A DNA stretch of 64,000 nucleotides. Origin: Rhyzopertha dominica. Lineage: Eukaryota > Arthropoda > Insecta > Coleoptera > Bostrichidae. Each line of letters starts with the position of its first letter. Positions within the stretch are counted from its first letter, which is position 1. Below are positions 36,426 to 47,110 of this stretch, piece after piece. The translations under genes and the position numbers were made by a program. The stretch covers positions 40,944,257 through 41,008,256 of the forward strand of contig QCXZ01000003.1 of the NCBI GenBank assembly GCA_025024175.1, in the 5' to 3' direction. The notes under the pieces are model-generated. The model saw only the letters and a program-made list of their open reading frames with translations. It had not been told where the DNA came from and made no database searches.

Positions 36426-37292
36426 TACCCCATCCCCACGTACTCTAGCAGAGTCATCTGTTGTAGTCGATAACCAGACGTGTCAATGAGTGCACACAGC
36501 TCCCTTATTTTACTGCCAAAAACATTTACGCCATAATTTACTGTATATTATTCAGACAGAACAACTATGTAGTCCCTATCTCTGGCTTTTGAGCACTTAG
36601 TTTGTTGTAAGTCTATTTAAAGATCAAATAAAAGCAGGTAAGTTTCGTTGATATCATGTAAGATATAGTCCTCCTTTCGGTCAGCGCTTACTTCATTCAT
36701 TTTTTACTTATTATACAAAAACTATATAGATAAGTATGGTACCTATCTTTTCATTTATAGTGAAATGTGGTCGCAGCGTTTTCGTAAAAATATGCTTTTA
36801 AATACTATTAACAAAGATACGCGTCAAACGATTTAGCTAGATATATTTGTGCCGTATTATCATGGGCAAATCTGTTGAATAAGCAGTAAAATTGTCTCTC
36901 TTGCTTTTGATGATGTACAAGGAATTTATTCTGTCCAACTTAAAAACATATAACTTACAACTGATTTGAAACTTTAAATTATACAGAACAACCACCAGAT
37001 AAAAAATAATATAGAACTCATTATTATGTCTATACTTTTTACACAATACTCAATAAATTCTATTGCTCTATAAGGGGTAACTTTAAACGGATGTGTTCTT
37101 CAAAATAGATCGCTGAGAGCCAGTGTATTAGTACCTATACTTTCCGCTTTGTTTCTGAGTTTTAGTTATCTGCTTGTGGTAAATGCTTCTAAAATCATTA
37201 GCAGATCAAGTAATAAATTAAACCGCTAAATATATTTCATAAAATTTACTGTAGCACAAAATCCTCCAATATTGCGATATCAAAATTCTTAC
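36426..37292. other. Non-coding stretch, nothing recognised
   Basis: AT-rich, with no recognisable gene or repeat. Confidence 0.4.
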
Positions 37293-37384
37293 CTGGCGCA
37301 TCCACCAAAATTAACCTTTTTGACATTTTCTGGACCAGCTTTGTTCCATTTCACCAGCGCAGCGTTCCGACTTGGCAATATGTA
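37293..37384 (-). CDS. Candidate internal exon, unknown product
   Basis: The minus strand is open after a TAG at 37385-37387 and reads SRNAALVKWNKAGPENVKK, then VNFGGCA, ending in a consensus donor (CCAG|GTAAGA at 37293/37292). The acceptor could be the CTATAG or TTGCCAAG just upstream. The sequence looks protein-like, but I recognise no family. The longer open frame 37311-37595 on the same strand is in another frame. Confidence 0.25.
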
Positions 37385-37595
37385 CTATAGCATGTACATA
37401 TTTAGCTTTTAATCTGATCGAAGCATTCCATTCACAGAAAGGATGTGGCTGAGACAAGGCACATGTTCGCTGTATTTTTGGAACGAGCCGGTAGATGAAC
37501 GAAGGTAACATGAATAGAGTTTTATTGCTACCTCTGAAAGTCGAGCCTTTATTAAGCGGCCACGCTTTTACATCAAAGAACTTTAACGCCATCAA

Positions 37596-38096
37596 AATTT
37601 AATATGTACCTACTCTCGTGCAACTACACAGCTATCAATCGCAGGACAGGTTGCTGAGAGTACGAAAACATGTTTATTAAATGCCTGCAATTCTGTTTCA
37701 GTTCTACGTTTTAATTGGCTATGTATGGCATCTTCTTTCGTTAATAATTTAATGCAGCTCCGTTGAAGTTTATTTGCGTCCAATCCAGTCCCATAAATAA
37801 AATTATTATTGCATGGAAATATGTATGTAATAACGTAATATCGTTAATGAATGTGTGATTACAAGTAATTTTCTTGTATATACTCATACATTATTAGAAG
37901 CTGCGTGAACATTTTTTTTGTAAAAACTTTCTATTTATAAATACTACCTTCATGTTATTTAAAATTCTGTTAATTATTTAATGTTGTTATTAAAACAATC
38001 TAGAACAAGAAGGATACTAACCTTAATCTCATTGTGGAAGTGCCACAAATTACGATTTTATGGAGTGAGTCTTTTTTATTAAAAACGTAATGTCGC
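37596..38096. other. Non-coding stretch, nothing recognised
   Basis: AT-rich, with no recognisable feature. Confidence 0.4.
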
Positions 38097-38300
38097 TCGA
38101 CCACACGTGACGGCAATTTTTCGAAGCACTTTGACGCAACAACGCGCTTTAAAAGCCGACCGGCAACTGTTCGTGGGTGCGCTTTCGCGCCCGTTACTCG
38201 CGAGCTCGTTTCGCGCCTCCCGCGCACTCTATCGAGGACGCCACAAAGTTTACGACGTCGGAAGGTGGCGACGCCGGGTAAAAGTAGCGTGAAGGAAACT
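38097..38300. promoter_or_regulatory. CpG-dense islet, candidate promoter or first exon
   Basis: A 200-bp block full of CpG words (GCGCTTTCGCGCCCG, CGCGAGCTCG, GACGCCGGG) stands out sharply from AT-rich flanks. Both strands are open for 60-75 codons (38000-38227 minus, 38107-38292 plus). That is probably a consequence of composition. Such islets often mark transcription starts. No downstream coding exon was found to decide the direction. Confidence 0.35.
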
Positions 38301-38379
38301 ATAATGAAATTAACTAGAAAAAACTGTAATTACTTGTGTGCTACCGAGTACACCTGACAATGCAAACAATTAATTATTG

Positions 38380-39040
38380 CCGGTGTTTTTTCTCCATTTT
38401 TGGGCTCTATTTTTTTGGCCGTCATCAGATATAGTGTGAAAACATTACATATCAAATAAGAAATGACAACTTTTATGTAATATAATTTGTAACAATTTAT
38501 GTAGCTTTGTTGATTGTGTGTACATTCAAAGATTGTGTTTTTCTCTTACACTTTTCCATGTCGTGGTCGTGTGGTTTTCCCGATGTTTTACTGTTTATAT
38601 TACATTATATGATATCATGGTATATATTGCCTAGTCCTGCTTTATGTCTGCTGTCATTTATACGTTGTAAGTTGTTTTGGATGTATATCATTTCTAGTAT
38701 TTGTCTTCTTTTTGTGTTGTTATACAGGTATGTCGATTATTTGTGTGTTNCAAACTCAGAATTGTGGTTTGTTTCGTTGTGTTCTTTTAGTGCTGTTTGT
38801 TAATTTTCCATTATTTTAGGGTTGTTGAATGCTGTTTTTATATATTGGCCTGATTTTCCGATATAAATCCTGCTGGGACAGCATTTGCATTGTATGTCGT
38901 GTATAGTATGTATGGTGTATTCTTTGGGAATTTTTATTTTTAATTGTGTATAAAATTAGTTGTTTGAATTTATAGATTTGTGTGTTTTTGATTGCATTGT
39001 ATTGTCAAGTATATCATTTTGTTGTTATATATTTTAGATA
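38380..39040 (-). pseudogene. Penelope-like element, GIY-YIG and C-terminal fragment
   Basis: On the minus strand, from about 38950 downwards, the frames read HTIHDIQCKCCPSRIYIGKSG, a clear GIY-YIG endonuclease start (YTIHDI with C-x-C, then YIGKSG). After a stop comes ALKEHNETNHNSEF, and then RRQILEMIYIQNNLQRIND followed by GLGNIYHDII, the downstream PLE domain. The same domain order is seen in the palindrome at 7.3-8.6 kb. The 3' flank holds CTGATGACGGCC (38428 down to 38417), the left half of a hammerhead core whose GAAA half is altered. The element is non-functional. Confidence 0.6.
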
Positions 39041-41735
39041 AGATAGATGTTTGTTGTTATTATTTATTAACGCCAAAATTTCGTGGCGCACTGACCACTT
39101 TATCAAGGCTTATAAATATTTAAGCAGCTTTTATATAATAAGAACCAAGCAACATTTACCCTATATTCAACAAATTATCCCTCATATCAATAGCATTCAA
39201 AACAAGAAATTGGTCACGTGGCGAACAATCCGCTCCAACAACAACATCATCCATGCGTATATGTTTTGGACAGTCGTTTTGTATCAGAACGTTTTTTTGC
39301 TTTTCGATAGTTTCTGGTCTGTAGGTTGGGCTGGGTTAAGTATAAAAAAATACGTATAACAAATATTGTATTTTTTGAATTTGAATCAATCCTACCTAAA
39401 ACCCTGCAGATTTTTAAAATAATGAAAATCCTTTACATTGCTGATTTTTGAATATGTATATCAAAGTGAGTCCTTGGCTTTTACAAGGTACCTATACGTT
39501 TTTCATGGTAAAATGGTTCAAGAATATATGACAAAAATGAGACGCTGTTTGAAGTAGCTTAGATGACGCCCCACGTGTAAGTAACAGCCACTCTATCATA
39601 ATATTCCATTATTTCCAAAAATGGTAAAAAAAACGAAATCGAAAACAAAACCTGAGCTTTAACACCCTGCATTTTTGTTAGTATTATTAAGTTCTGGGCG
39701 GGTAAGATGTAACCCTTGTCGCCTCCGAAAATCGACAACACCGCTTCTAATATTCTTTCAGTTTCTGCTATTTGCAGTCCGTGTTAGGACTTCGGGATCT
39801 AGGATATAGCTACCCATTTGGGGCCAATGTTGTGCGAACGCGCTTTTGTCTATTCCATGTTTGGCTAATTGCAACCAATTATTCAAGTTGCCAAATTTTA
39901 GATCAAGTTTTTTAACGTTTACGTCTAATTTTTTGGAGCTCAACTTTTTCTAGCAGTGCAAAATATAGTACATACTGCATGAAACTGACAATTTTTAGAG
40001 TGCAGAGAGAGCAAATTTTTCACAATTCTTATTTTGTTGTTACAAATGTTACTCAATGACTTGAAATGTTTATTTTAAAGTATACACCTGTTAGGCATAA
40101 ATTGTTTTATTATTTAAAAATGCTGGTACAGACTATTATTATGAGCTGGATATATCATACAATTCAGTACTTGCAATCATGACTTAGTGTTGTTTTTAAA
40201 ATTCATTGCGTTCTGTGCTTTTGTAGTGGACACCACACCCTTTTGGAAGCCTTAGTCAACATACGTGTCGTCATATGTCAAGTTTATTTGTATTATTGCG
40301 AAGATGCAATTGCTTCAATAAATCTAAGCTGAGACTCGGAGGTTAAGAATGAAAATTGGTGGTCACCATATTCAGCTATAATACTATCATCGTTCCTTTT
40401 ATTTTACAGAAAACGGTATGCAATCATGAAGAACTTAAAATGTCTAGACTTTATAACCAAATTCAAAGTTCAAGGTTGTATGAGTCGAACGACAGTTAGT
40501 TGTATCTCTAACTACATAATAAACATTGGAAGAAAATGCGGTAGTTCCTATTATGTATGAACTTTTTAGACAGTGTTGTTAACAGTTTGAATATCTATAA
40601 ATGACAATAACAAAATGTCACAACTGAATTTTTGTTCATATTACGCGGTGCGTACAAAAAAAATGATACCGATGAAAATGAAAACGTACTTTTGGTCGAA
40701 CTTCCAGAATTTGTTCTAAACGAAATATGTAAATACTAGCAATGCAGGTTATCTAATAAAAAGCGTAAATGGCGCTAGAAGGAGATGCGGGTTACATAGA
40801 ATTTATATTCAACTACTTTCAGACCAATATCAGTAAAATCTGCGGATTCGTCAAATGCTACCTTTATAAATAGTCATTGTTCTCGATCTTCAACTATTTG
40901 TTTAATTGTAATTTTTGTTTCTTAACTGATGTTTTATTATACAGGCGGGCAGGCTTATGTTTAATTTATTGTTTATTATCACTTAAAGTTGCCTAACGAA
41001 ATTTGTTACAGGGGCATTATTCACTTTGTGCATTTAATGGTTAAATATCCATGGTATTATAATTAGTTATAGTGTAATAAAAATGGATTAGCAACTTCTT
41101 TCGTGTACCTAAAGTGCCAACTGTACGCTGATAAAGCAGTATCGAGTTGGTTAAAAGTTATTATAACTTAGGGCTTCGCCCAAAATTGCAGTGGACTTTT
41201 AAAAGATTTGTCTTTTATAAATACACACCTAACATTTATGATTTGTAGTTACACTATTGAGTTAAAGGTCGAGTATGTAAAATCTGTGTAGATTTATTAG
41301 AAATGCACATAGATTGAGTTTAAATATTAAGTCACAATAAATTAATACCCTGGCTGCTTATAAAGAGAAAAAAAAAGAAGCAAAATTACATAGGAATTAT
41401 TTGGCAACCATCATGTCTTCTATTACGGTACCACATTATATGTAATATACAGTTACCTGAAATGAAGGGTATAAATTAAATTACACAGAAAATTTATATA
41501 CTTATGCTCATACTCCATTGTGTAAGATGCTACTATTAAATAGTAAATAGCTTATAAATAAGCTGATGTTTGAATGTGATGTGCTTCACGTGTTTTGGCA
41601 GTAGTTTAGAAGATCGTTTTTACATAACGATCATTTTCAAAGAACATCAGAACTATAATATTACAATGAACTCAGACGTGCAGAATTTTGTCCACTTTTC
41701 TTATTGTTATAGGGTTTATAAAATTAGTTGTAAAA
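39041..41735. other. Non-coding stretch, nothing recognised
   Basis: No feature was recognised. The minus-strand frames at 39559-39741 and 39758-39943 are adjacent but have no motif. A plus-strand frame ending near 40740 contains DENENVLLVELPEF, too short to interpret. Confidence 0.3.
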
Positions 41736-41739
41736 CTCT

Positions 41740-42560
41740 AGCCAGGATTTGAAGGTCGACTTTATAATTTCCAATTTCGGCAACTTCGAAGGCTTATGGA
41801 CGAAGGCATTTCTTTTTACGTATTTACCACGTTTTTTCTAATGTTGCGCTCTTTAATTTTAAAATGTGTCAAAGGGTCTAGTTTTTACCTTTTCTTTCGC
41901 AATGTAAAGCTTTAGTGTTGATGTTGATCTAAATAATGAATATTTTTGATGCAATGGTCAGCAAAACCTGTTGTGTCTTTAAGCTTTGCAATAGGTCCAC
42001 TAATCTTATTTTTGATGGCTCTACCTATTTGTCCCGCGTATACAGTATCACACTGCATGTATGTTAACTGGTAAATTCTGCTCATCTCAAAGTATTGGAT
42101 TTTGGCTTTTTTTAAACTATAAGATGTCTATTATATTATTTAACTATTATTATTTAAAGCAAATATTTACTTCTTTGGTAGGTTTAATTTGGTTGGGTGA
42201 AAATATGTTCTTTATCATTTATGTTTGCATTGTACAGCATTTTATGTATTCTAGCTTTATATTGTTTTTTTTTTGTATTTAGTTTGTACATCATATCCAT
42301 TGTTTAAGATAAACTGCTATTGAAATGTTTCCTTTTTAGGTGATATATTTACCAGTTGGTTTATTAAACTGTAGAACACGGAATGCTTAATTTGTAATGA
42401 TTGATTTTGGTATGTCAGGATTATCACATCTAACTATGTTGGCATTCTGTAAATTTTCTGTAAAATGACGGCTTACTCCTATTTAGCGTATAGTATGATT
42501 CCAAAGTTTTGAGAAAAAACTCATTAGTTGGATTGAGTGATAAAAATTCCTGTAAGAAAG
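41740..42560 (-). pseudogene. GIY-YIG retroelement relic, family shared with 63.4 kb
   Basis: The minus strand reads EFFLKTLESYYTLNRS near 42500 (the linker between reverse transcriptase and endonuclease in PLE-type proteins). Near 42070-42000 it reads YQLTYMQCDTVYAGQIGRA, a decayed GIY-YIG motif, and then TGFADHCIKNIHYLD. The segment aligns with 63443-63960 over several blocks (for example GGCAACTTCGAAGG with GGCAAGACCAAAGG, and CTTTCGCAATGT in both). Stops are frequent. The reverse transcriptase core was not found upstream. Confidence 0.5.
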
Positions 42561-43520
42561 CACATCATGGAAAGAAAACGTCACCCTTTATGTCATCTAA
42601 ATAAGCAATGCAAAAGTTTTTGATTTCTGCTTTACATAATGTCTTATAAAATTGATCTTCCTCGAGGTATTTATAATCTGGTTTGGCGAATGTCGAAACG
42701 AGAGATTGTCAATATTTATCGAAATCAAAACATTATAATATACCATGTATAAAATTGCCTAAAAACAGTCGGCTCCGGGTTTTCAACGATTTAAGAGGGA
42801 CAAGACTCATTGACGCAGCTAAACAAAAAATTGGAACGTCACAGCGAAAACTGGCCAAATAAAAACTAGTCTAAATAATTTCTCTTAAGTTTTTCGTACT
42901 TTATAATGGTTCTATTACATCGTCTGCATACAAGAATTTCTGTGAATTTAGCATGTATATATTAGATATTAATATTGTGAACTGATCCATCTCTGTAGAA
43001 TTTCATTGTGATAATTATGCAATAATTCAGTCTTCTCCATTTTATTAAAAATATGATTGTACTAAAATGCTGTCGGACTTAAATAGCGGAGCAGGTACAA
43101 AGTTTTAAAAATATAATTTGTTGGAAGCAATTACTAATTTTGGCAGAATGTTATAATTAGCGTTAAAGTTTTGGATTTGTTTTAAATTAATTAACACTTT
43201 TGTCATTTAAAATTTTCTATAAGATACTGTCGTAAGACAAAAGCAATCAACAAAATTAAGTTGCTTTTATGAAGCAAAGCTAAATCAGATACTGAAAAAG
43301 CAGATCACCTAAAATTCTGATGCAATCTTTGAAAATAGAAGGAAATAAATTGTTTGCATCGAAAGAAACTAGAAATCAAAACTACTAAGTTTGTCAGTCA
43401 AGTCCAGATCTAAACTCGAAACCCCATGTATAACTAAATTTATACACTTTGCTAATTTGTGACAAAGGGTGTTTACGAACGAAACGCTCTTCACGTATCT
43501 TATGAATATTATAAAATATG
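42561..43520. other. Non-coding stretch, nothing recognised
   Basis: It may contain unrecognisable upstream parts of the retroelement relic at 41.7-42.6 kb. Confidence 0.3.
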
Positions 43521-43537
43521 CGACTGTAAATTTGATT

Positions 43538-43805
43538 CTACCGCACATCTAATAAGTCATTGAATTTGGAATAACATTTGATCGTCTGATCACTTTCAAT
43601 TAAAACAAAATGTCCATCATTTAGAAGTTTAAGAATACCCTCATTTTTGTCTAAAATAATAAGACGATTTCCTGTAGCAGTTTTATAAATAAATAAGGTT
43701 TCTCCAAGTCTTGTAGTTAATACCCAAAAGCAACGTAGCTGTACTTGAGTGGAAGCGATGTTGTATATGTATAGTGTATTGTTGTATATATAGATGTTGA
43801 TAAAC
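43538..43805 (-). pseudogene. Open fragment with FLYWCH-like features
   Basis: An 88-codon frame between stops, without a start codon, contains LYIYNIASTQVQLRCFWVL, then TTRLGETLFIYKTATGNR and IIILDKNEG-like sequence. The FLYWCH finger has an aromatic YxYN start, then YWxC, then a basic run and a NEHxH end. Here the order matches, but the cysteine is leucine and the final histidines are absent. It could be a decayed FLYWCH domain, which is common in MULE-type transposons, or a coincidence. Confidence 0.25.
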
Positions 43806-45600
43806 TTAAGAAAACTTAAAAAAGGCTGAAAATTGCTATATGTTTTGCATGAAATAGTGTGAACTCTATATTACCTGAGTATTTTGCGACATTTGTTTAT
43901 ACAGTAGATTTAATAAATTGAAACTGAAAATATTCTTATTCTGGTTATTCGAAGATAAGGAATGATTGAAACTTACCTATAGATTTGGAATGGAACTGGA
44001 GGCTGTGCAAACTACGTAACTTATCTTTTAAACTAGAATGAAGAGTTGTTGAACCTGTTGAAACAATACCTATATCGCGTAACTACCTAGACTTTAAAGT
44101 TGTTTATTTTTATGTGTAGGTTAGGCTGTTGTAGTAAGTCACCAACTTATTATCATTGAAAGTTTAACAAATTCCTTAAAATGGAGCTGAATTTTGTAAA
44201 CCTCTAAAAATTGCTCTAAAGTATTGAAGGTTGTTTTAATTTCTTTGAAATTCAATCAAATGCTTCCAACAGTTTTTTAAAACCCTTATACCAGGTACTG
44301 ACATTGACCATTTAAGGTCGATAGCGCCTTTCCACAAACTTTTTTGTATGAAGTAGGATGGGCTAATCTATTACATACTTTATTTATGCGATATTAATAT
44401 TGAACGTTAAACATTATTATTGTTTACGTCAGCTTAAAGCCTGGTATAAATGAGGTTTATGTACGGTTTTGCATCAGATACTACGATGTATTATTGTTTT
44501 GTATAAAATGGAGCCTTCTACAGATCTCTCTTTATCTTGATGTTTTAGCCATGTAAGTACAAATTATGAAGTTACCTAATGCATCCTATATGAAAATCTA
44601 ATTCTTCATGCTGCGTAAATGTTGTGTACCGATCTGTATAGGTAATTAGGCAAAATAATATTAAGTTTTAAAAGCTACCTTAGTAGAAAAGTCTAAAAGG
44701 CAAAGGCTATTGAACACAAGTATAAATTAATATAATAATAACATTAACAAAGCCTCATCGCTTTTAAATGCGTTTCTTTTATGAAACATGCTTAAATTAT
44801 TTAATCAGATAGTTAAAAGCAACCCAGTCTTGATTGTGCTTTAATGGACAATATTTATGCAATTGTTCCTCGTGCGTTTTAACCAAATACCAATGAAAAC
44901 TATTACTCGGTTCATGTCTTACAATATTTAACATTTTATGCACAAATAAAAAAAAATTAAAACAAGGGAAATGTTAATTTGCGGAAAAAGGGAAGAGACA
45001 GGACGGTTAATTATTTAAAGGTTAAGAAAGCAGAAGTTTACAATTATTTGCATGTTATAAGAACTGAAAAATTGCATCCTTTAGTGATAACGATGTAAAC
45101 CGATAGTGTAGTAATTAAAATTAAAAAAATAAAGTGCGTTGGTTTATTGCTCTGATTGCGAAAAAAAATTGTTCGTATCACATATTAAATTTATGTTGCC
45201 CTAATTGTTAAATTCTACTTTAAAAATATGCCTTTCCGCGAAAAAAAGCACTATGCAGTAAGTAGCGGTACAGAAATGATCAAATTGTTAAGTTAGCAAG
45301 TTANAATACTTACATGACCGAAAAAATTTTGCAATTGGGAATATTTTTGTATGTTAATCAAGAAATCGCCGGCCATTGTTTGAAAATGTTAATGTTAGTG
45401 TTCTTATGATTTTCTTCCTAAAATAAGTTATAAATTATGGGCAAGCAGATATATATTACTTTATCAGTGGATCCATTACTAGTTTTCTGTGTAATTTTTC
45501 CCCATCCATCTTTGGAAGCGTCAGCAACAATGTATTGAAGTATTAATTTTTTGTCGCTGATAAACGTAATAGAACAAATTCCGCAAATATAGAAATCCCA
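43806..45600. other. Non-coding stretch, nothing recognised
   Basis: AT-rich, with no recognisable gene or repeat. Confidence 0.4.
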
Positions 45601-45960
45601 GTGAAGTCACTCTTTTACGCGTAGTAGTGGGAGTTGCCTTGTCGTGTGGAATCAGAAACTACCGCACCAACGAGCTTGCAACAGGACTGCATATATAGAT
45701 TCTATTTTTAGATATTTGGGCAACGGCAGCACGTTGTCTCCTCCGGTCGCCTTGTCGTCTCTCCGGATATGTGGCAACACTACAGGAGGCGACAAGGACC
45801 ACGCGGTACCCGTATTGTGTGCTCTTATATAAAAATTTTTAAAACTCAAAAATCTTTTCCCCTCTCTCCGGATTCTGATTCTACACATCCCCCTCAACAA
45901 AAATATATATTTACTTTTCTTATTTATAGATTGGTTTACCCGGATGCTAGGTAGCCTCGT
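45601..45960. other. GC-richer segment before the PLE insertion
   Basis: The 45640-45830 part is GC-rich with repeated GTCGCC and GACAAGG words, and it is open on both strands. A pyrimidine-rich TTTTCTTATTTATAG precedes 45930. This could be transposon or promoter sequence. No family was recognised. Confidence 0.25.
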
Positions 45961-45992
45961 GCGTATCCCGGGGGCGACAGCGTAGGCGTTCA

Positions 45993-45993
45993 T

Positions 45994-46055
<62 letters not shown>
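45993..46055. repeat. (TA)n microsatellite
   Basis: About 30 TA units end exactly where the PLE terminal sequence begins. PLEs with a GIY-YIG endonuclease often insert at AT-rich simple repeats, so this was probably the target or was extended during insertion. Confidence 0.9.
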
Positions 46056-46059
<4 letters not shown>

Positions 46060-46120
46060 AACTAGGTTTCCGGGATCTGCTCCGCGTTGTCAAATGTTGA
46101 TCCTCCACTGGACCGTTGAA

Positions 46121-46160
46121 CTGACGACGTTTCGGCACGGTCTCACGTGCCATCTTCAGG
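46121..46160 (-). ncRNA. Hammerhead-like core in the PLE terminal repeat
   Basis: On the minus strand: CTGAAGA (46159-46153), one extra T, a perfect 6-bp stem (GGCACG, loop TGAGAC, CGTGCC), GAAA (46133-46130), then ACGTCGTC. A 2-bp stem III (AC with GT around GTC) would put the cleavage site after the final C (46123/46122). PLEs are known to carry minimal type I hammerheads in their terminal repeats. Stem I does not pair well and the extra T departs from the consensus, so this copy may be inactive. Confidence 0.4.
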
Positions 46161-46165
46161 TCTTC

Positions 46166-46167
<2 letters not shown>

Positions 46168-46203
<36 letters not shown>
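46168..46203 (+). repeat. (CTG)n trinucleotide repeat inside PLE
   Basis: About 12 CTG units lie next to the hammerhead-like core. The related copy near 33200-33240 is also CAG-rich at this place, so the tract is part of the family and has expanded here. Confidence 0.9.
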
Positions 46204-46204
<1 letters not shown>

Positions 46205-47110
46205 CTGCTCCGCGTTACACGGCTACAACTGACATCCGGTGCTGCTGCTGGTGGTATATATACCCGTCGGGTGCCAGGCTTCGTCGGGCTTGGTTGGCTT
46301 CCTGCTTGACTGGTTATTGGACGGTTGGTGGTTGTTGTTGTTGTCCTTGTCCTTGTTTTTGTATTGAGGGCTGGCTTCCAGGTAGGTGGTAATCTTTGTG
46401 TATCATCTCTTGTATTCAAGCTGTGTGGTCTCCTTTCAATCTCTATGGCTTCTCTGATTATACGTTTGGTTTTGTGTTCGATGCTCGCTATAACTTTGGT
46501 GTTATCGAACTCTATTCGATGCGAAGTACTTCTCACGTGTTCTGCTAAAGATGACGATGTTTCCATTTTTCTGACAGCATTTTGGGGTTCCTCGCGTCGT
46601 ACGTTGATTCTCCTGTTGGTTTGTCCTACGTAGCTGCCTTCAGAATCTTTACATGGGATTTCGTAGACTCCTTGTGCTTCTAGTTCGATCTTCGTCTTCG
46701 CATTCGGAAGCATCTGGCTTATCTTCCTCGATGTGGTGAACGTGGTCGCAATGTTGTGCTTCTTCAGGACTCTGCTGATTCTCTCTGTAGTTCCTTTGAT
46801 ATATGGTAGGTGAGCTTTGGCTACAGGTTTGGTTTCCTCTTCTGCTGGATCCCTCTGTCGACGTGGTCGTAGCGCCTTTTTGATGTCATCTCTGGTGAAT
46901 CCGTTCTGCTGTAGCGTTGTTTTGGTCCTCTTCATTTCTGCAGGTCTGCTTTCTGTATCCGTTAAGCGTTCCGATCTGGTGACTAGAGTCTTGATTACTG
47001 ACTGCAGTTGGGCTGGATGATGATGCGATTGAGCGTTCAGGTACCGGTTCGTGTGTGTAGGTTTTCGGTACACTGTATACCCTAACTTGTCCTTCTTCTT
47101 GGTTATTAGG

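Noticed and set aside
46094..46633. Plus-strand frames rich in alanine, cysteine or leucine
   Set aside because: They read the (CTG)n tract and the complement of the PLE antisense copy.
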